Assembly (NCBI GenBank): GCA_030597435.1
Contig: JAUVRV010000085.1
Span: 1-8,716, forward strand
Reading direction: 5' to 3'
From: Gemmatimonadales bacterium
GTDB taxonomy: Bacteria > Gemmatimonadota > Gemmatimonadetes > Gemmatimonadales > GWC2-71-9
DNA length: 8,716 bases
Shown here: piece by piece, positions 5,998 through 8,716 of the stretch
How positions within the stretch are numbered: the stretch's first letter is position 1
How the letters are laid out: every line of letters starts with the position of its first letter
Program-made: the position numbers and the translations under genes
The notes under the pieces: model-generated
The model's input: only the letters and a program-made list of their open reading frames with translations
Databases searched by the model: none
Told to the model about the DNA's origin: nothing

Positions 5998-6825
5998 ACG
6001 GAACTGGCAGACGGGCTACTCATCGCCGCCGCCGCCGCCGCCGTGCTGGCGCTAGTGCTCTTGCTTCGTTCGAGTGCCTCTCGGCAGTTGCCTACAGATG
6101 AACACGAGGAAGTACCCGAGCCGGTTCCATCGCTTGCGCGGCCATCGTGGATCGAGGGCGAGGACGCACCGCGGGAACTGATGGCGGCGTGGGTTCAGTT
6201 TCTCAAAGGTGACATATCCGAGGCTGTAAACGCCCTGCACAACAGATTGAACGTCATCGCAGCAAACTCGGCAATCGACGGACCCAACCTGACCGGTGAG
6301 CAACGAGGCAAACTGGAACAGATCAGGGTGGAAGTCGGCAGGGCCACACGAATAACGTCCGGGCTGCTGCACCGAGTCAGCTCGGCTGCCCCTGACACCA
6401 TACCGGCAGTTGTGCACCAGTATGACGGCTCGGACCTGGGTTCGGCCAGCATCCTCCTCGTTGAGGACGACGATCCCAACCGGGTAGTGATAATGAAGCT
6501 CCTCGAGCGATTGGGGCTGAGCGTCACGGGCGTTACCAATGGACTCCAGGCCTACGACGTTCTCGAGGATGGTGAGGTCGACTGTGTCATTTCAGATCTG
6601 CGTCTGCCATTCGTCGGCGGGCAGACCCTGTTCGAGCAAGTGGAACAGAACATGCCGCACATGGCGAGCAGGTTCGTGTTTGTGACCGGTGACTACACCC
6701 ACCCCGAGTCGCGCGAGTTCCTGGATCAGACAGGTCAGCCCGTCATCGGCAAGCCGTACGAGGTTGAGGCGCTGCTGGGCGCCGTGGCCACGATACTGCG
6801 TAAGAGGCCGGGTCGGGGTAACTGA
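5998..6825 (+). CDS. Membrane-anchored DHp-like plus receiver (CheY) phospho-signalling protein
   Basis: From ACG 5998 the product is 275 residues; from GTG 6043 it is 260. I prefer 5998 because a good SD lies 6 nt upstream and the N-terminus then forms a complete transmembrane helix: GLLIAAAAAAVLALVLLL, about 6-23. Residues about 70-127 resemble a histidine-kinase dimerization segment: NALHNRLNVIAAN with H81 at the H-box position, then a second helix, KLEQIRVEVGRATRITSGLL. No ATPase domain follows. Instead a receiver domain runs from about 151 to 267, with the acidic cluster E156-DDD159 (ILLVEDDDPN), phospho-acceptor D200 (VISDLRLP), T230 (FVTGD) and K252 (IGKPY). All key receiver residues are present. 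The tail is basic (RKRPGRGN). The protein probably accepts or relays phosphate at the membrane, and its kinase is not in the window. It is the last gene of the plus-strand run. Domain calls are firm for the receiver and moderate for the DHp segment. Confidence 0.85.
   Translation, partial: TELADGLLIAAAAAAVLALVLLLRSSASRQLPTDEHEEVPEPVPSLARPSWIEGEDAPRELMAAWVQFLKGDISEAVNALHNRLNVIAANSAIDGPNLTGEQRGKLEQIRVEVGRATRITSGLLHRVSSAAPDTIPAVVHQYDGSDLGSASILLVEDDDPNRVVIMKLLERLGLSVTGVTNGLQAYDVLEDGEVDCVISDLRLPFVGGQTLFEQVEQNMPHMASRFVFVTGDYTHPESREFLDQTGQPVIGKPYEVEALLGAVATILRKRPGRGN
6025..6042 (+). repeat. (GCC)6 trinucleotide repeat
   Basis: Six perfect GCC copies encode six alanines inside the predicted transmembrane helix of the receiver protein. 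Unit gain or loss would lengthen or shorten that helix without a frameshift. Confidence 0.9.
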
Positions 6826-6852
6826 GTGAAATCTGAGATGGCTCCAAGGAGC

Positions 6853-6877
6853 CCCGACTCCTTGTGGAGTCATCGGG
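6853..6877 (+). terminator. Terminator-like hairpin after the receiver gene
   Basis: GACTCC (6856-6861) pairs with GGAGTC (6866-6871) around TTGT. An alternative longer pairing uses CCCGA (6853-6857) with TCGGG (6873-6877). A second small inverted repeat, GGCTCC/GGAGCC, precedes it at 6840-6853. No U-run follows, which weakens the call, but it lies 27 bp past the stop and before the next promoter region. Confidence 0.45.
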
Positions 6878-6911
6878 AATAGAACAACATTAAAGTTTGC
6901 AGTCTTCTACA

Positions 6912-6962
6912 GTCCTGAGGCCGTGGTGCCAATCGACGGGTTGTGTACCCGCGGCACAGGAC
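6912..6962 (+). promoter_or_regulatory. Predicted stem-loop leader of ppk1
   Basis: GTCCTG (6912-6917) pairs with CAGGAC (6957-6962). After a small AG/A internal loop, GCCGTGG (6920-6926) pairs with CCGCGGC (6949-6955), including one G-U pair. This gives 13 base pairs around a 22-nt loop. An alternative inner hairpin, GGGT/ACCC at 6938-6941 and 6947-6950, would compete for part of the same sequence. The stem ends 19 nt before the ppk1 SD, a location suited to cis-regulation. No known riboswitch family is recognised. Confidence 0.4.
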
Positions 6963-6991
6963 CGGCAGTCTCTATATGTGTAGGTGATGAC

Positions 6992-8716
6992 ATGGAACCC
7001 AGTATAGAACCGGTTCAGACCGGGCATGAGGAAGTCGGCAACTCGAAGGTGGTCGAGTTGCCGCAGGAGCGCCCACGAGGTGACAAGCAGGAGAAGAAAG
7101 ATGGGCGGCAGCACTCGACCCCCTCGCACCCTGGGCCGATCCCTACGCTGAACGGAGACGGGGCCTTCGATTTGGAAGGGCCGGAGTATTACCTGAACCG
7201 AGAGCTGACATGGCTCAACTTCAACTTCCGTGTGTTGCATGAGGCCGAGGATCCACGTACTCCTCTACTAGAACGGGTCAAGTTCTTGGCGATCGTCGGG
7301 TCGAACATCGACGAGTTCTTCATGAAGAGGATTGGCGGGCTCAAACAGCAGGTTGGAGCTGGCGTTCAGAAAATTACCGCGGATGGACGCACGCCTGAGG
7401 AGCAAATCGACGCGTGTTACGCCTTGGTCGGGCAACTGGAGACCCGTCAGCGCAAGGTCCTTCGCACCGTCCTGAAGCAGCTGAAGGAGCACGCCATCGT
7501 CGTGACAACCTTCCATGCAGTGGGCAAGCGAGATCAGAAGTACCTGTGTAATTATTACTTTGAGAACATTTTCCCACTCGTCACACCGCAGGCCACCGAT
7601 CCGGCCCATCCGTTCCCGTTTGTCTCCAACCTCTCGTTGGACCTCTTGGTAGGTCTACGGCACCCGAAAGAGACGGTCTCGCTACTAGCACGCGTCAAGG
7701 TGCCGGTGGGTGCGGGAGTTTCCCGGTTCATCAAGTTGAGAGACAAGGACACTTTTGTCACGCTCGAGAGCGTAATGGCCGGCAACCTGGATCTGCTATT
7801 CCCCGGTATGGAGATCGACAGTTGCGAGGAGTTCCGCGTTACGCGTAATGCCAATACAATGCTAGATGAAGAGACTGCGGACGATCTGCTGGCGCTGATC
7901 GCTGACGGACTCCGTGAACGCAAGTTTGCGCCTGTCGTACGCCTCGAGGTGGATGAGGGTATCTCACCGTTGCACCGCGGCAGGTTGGCCTCCGAACTCG
8001 GGCTTGACGAACAGCAGGACGTCTTCGAAGTGAAGGGCATGCTCGGTCCGAGCGATCTCATGGAGCTGACATCTATAAAGAACACTGAGCTTCACGATTC
8101 ACCGCACCATCCAGTGAACCACCCCGTCTTCGAAGGAACCGACAGCATCTTCCATCTGATCCGCGATCATGGCCCGATCATGGTGCATCATCCGTATGAC
8201 TCGTTTACTACTTCAGTAGAACGTTTTCTGCGTGAAGCGAGCGTAGATCCCAAGGTACGGGCAGTCAAAGTGGTGTTGTACCGCACGTCTGCAGAGTCAA
8301 AGGCGGTCAACTATCTCATGGACGCTGCACGTAACGGCAAGCAGGTTGCGGTCGTGGTAGAGTTGAAAGCCCGCTTTGACGAAGCGGCCAACATAAGGTG
8401 GGCCAATCGGCTGGAGGAAGTGGGGGTCCATGTAACGTATGGTGTTGTTGGACTCAAGACCCACTGCAAAGCGATCCTCGTGGTACGGCAGGACTACGAC
8501 GGCTTGAGGCGATATGTTCATGTCGGCACTGGCAACTACCATTCCGAGACCGCGAGACTCTATTCCGATCTGGGAATGTTCACGTGTGACATGAACATCG
8601 CTCAAGACCTCACGGAGTTGTTCAATTATCTGACTACTGGCTACAAACCGAAACGGAGCTACCAGAAGCTTCTGCCCGCACCGAAGGTGCTGAAACAGGC
8701 GTTGCTCTCCAAGATC
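6992..8716 (+). CDS. ppk1: Polyphosphate kinase 1 (3' end cut by window)
   Basis: An open frame of 575 codons runs from ATG 6992, with AGGTG 5 nt upstream, to the right edge. PPK1 reversibly transfers the ATP gamma-phosphate onto inorganic polyphosphate, generally at the inner face of the membrane. The N domain starts at EYYLNRELTWLNFNFRVL (65-82), followed by LAIVGSNIDEFFMKRIGGLK. Further family motifs are MVHHPYDSFTTSVERFLREA, VVLYRTSAESKAV, VVVELKARFDEAANIRWANR, and GLKTHCK. H491 in GLKTHCK matches the autophosphorylated histidine of E. coli PPK1 (H435), and H510 in YVHVGTGNYHSETARL matches H454; the 19-residue spacing is conserved. About 64 residues precede the usual start of the family and are Gln, Glu, Lys, Pro and Gly rich, apparently disordered. 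Full length is usually about 700, so some 100 or more codons lie outside. Confidence 0.95.
   Translation, partial: MEPSIEPVQTGHEEVGNSKVVELPQERPRGDKQEKKDGRQHSTPSHPGPIPTLNGDGAFDLEGPEYYLNRELTWLNFNFRVLHEAEDPRTPLLERVKFLAIVGSNIDEFFMKRIGGLKQQVGAGVQKITADGRTPEEQIDACYALVGQLETRQRKVLRTVLKQLKEHAIVVTTFHAVGKRDQKYLCNYYFENIFPLVTPQATDPAHPFPFVSNLSLDLLVGLRHPKETVSLLARVKVPVGAGVSRFIKLRDKDTFVTLESVMAGNLDLLFPGMEIDSCEEFRVTRNANTMLDEETADDLLALIADGLRERKFAPVVRLEVDEGISPLHRGRLASELGLDEQQDVFEVKGMLGPSDLMELTSIKNTELHDSPHHPVNHPVFEGTDSIFHLIRDHGPIMVHHPYDSFTTSVERFLREASVDPKVRAVKVVLYRTSAESKAVNYLMDAARNGKQVAVVVELKARFDEAANIRWANRLEEVGVHVTYGVVGLKTHCKAILVVRQDYDGLRRYVHVGTGNYHSETARLYSDLGMFTCDMNIAQDLTELFNYLTTGYKPKRSYQKLLPAPKVLKQALLSKI

Noticed and set aside
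7555..8085. Minus-strand open frame of 176 codons
   Set aside because: It is antisense to ppk1, Ser-rich, and without an SD or domain.
1..8716. tRNA, rRNA, insertion sequence, phage or attachment site
   Set aside because: No cloverleaf-like arms, transposase or integrase motifs, or terminal inverted repeats were seen by eye in the intergenic gaps, and no gap exceeds 290 bp.

Overview
This is a bacterial chromosomal window with no phage, plasmid, transposon, CRISPR or RNA-gene signal. It is fairly GC-rich by eye (not counted), almost every gene has a clear Shine-Dalgarno (SD) sequence, and the genes are ordinary housekeeping or metabolic types. The 7Fe ferredoxin, the bacilliredoxin, the CBS-tailed glutamate-cysteine-ligase-like protein and the sorbosone-dehydrogenase-type quinoprotein together suggest a free-living, non-enteric bacterium. 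Actinomycetota, Chloroflexota and Gemmatimonadota would all fit, and the sequence alone does not let me choose.

Left part, minus strand: the window opens inside a large GCS2/YbdK-type ligase gene (1791 down to the left edge, 3' end missing) whose C-terminus carries CBS domains. Upstream of it on the same strand is a small secreted Val/Pro-rich protein of unknown function (2427-1915). Between the two lie a perfect 10-bp hairpin and a T7G8 homopolymer tract. A 249-bp divergent spacer then leads to a tiny acidic plus-strand protein (2677-2871). This gene converges on a minus-strand 7Fe ferredoxin (3198-2926) across a strong GC hairpin.

Middle part, plus strand: a 287-bp divergent spacer holds the ferredoxin promoter candidate and a striking pair of inverted polypurine blocks, both with 9-bp periodicity. 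It is followed by a compact same-strand run: bacilliredoxin (3486-3917), glycerophosphodiester phosphodiesterase (3941-4666), exported sorbosone-dehydrogenase-like beta-propeller (4699-5988), and a membrane-anchored protein with a histidine-kinase-like dimerization segment fused to a CheY-type receiver (about 5998-6825). Gaps are only 23, 32 and 9 bp, so these four may be one operon. The last two genes are in the same reading frame, separated by a single TAG. The best SD of the last gene points at an ACG codon, not at ATG, GTG or TTG.

Right part, plus strand: after a terminator-like hairpin and a structured leader, polyphosphate kinase 1 begins at 6992 and runs off the right edge.

Most genes are recognizable families. 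The novelty candidates are the propeller/phospho-signalling junction at 5986-6045, the inverted 9-bp repeat blocks at 3326-3420, the structured ppk1 leader, and two small unrecognized proteins.
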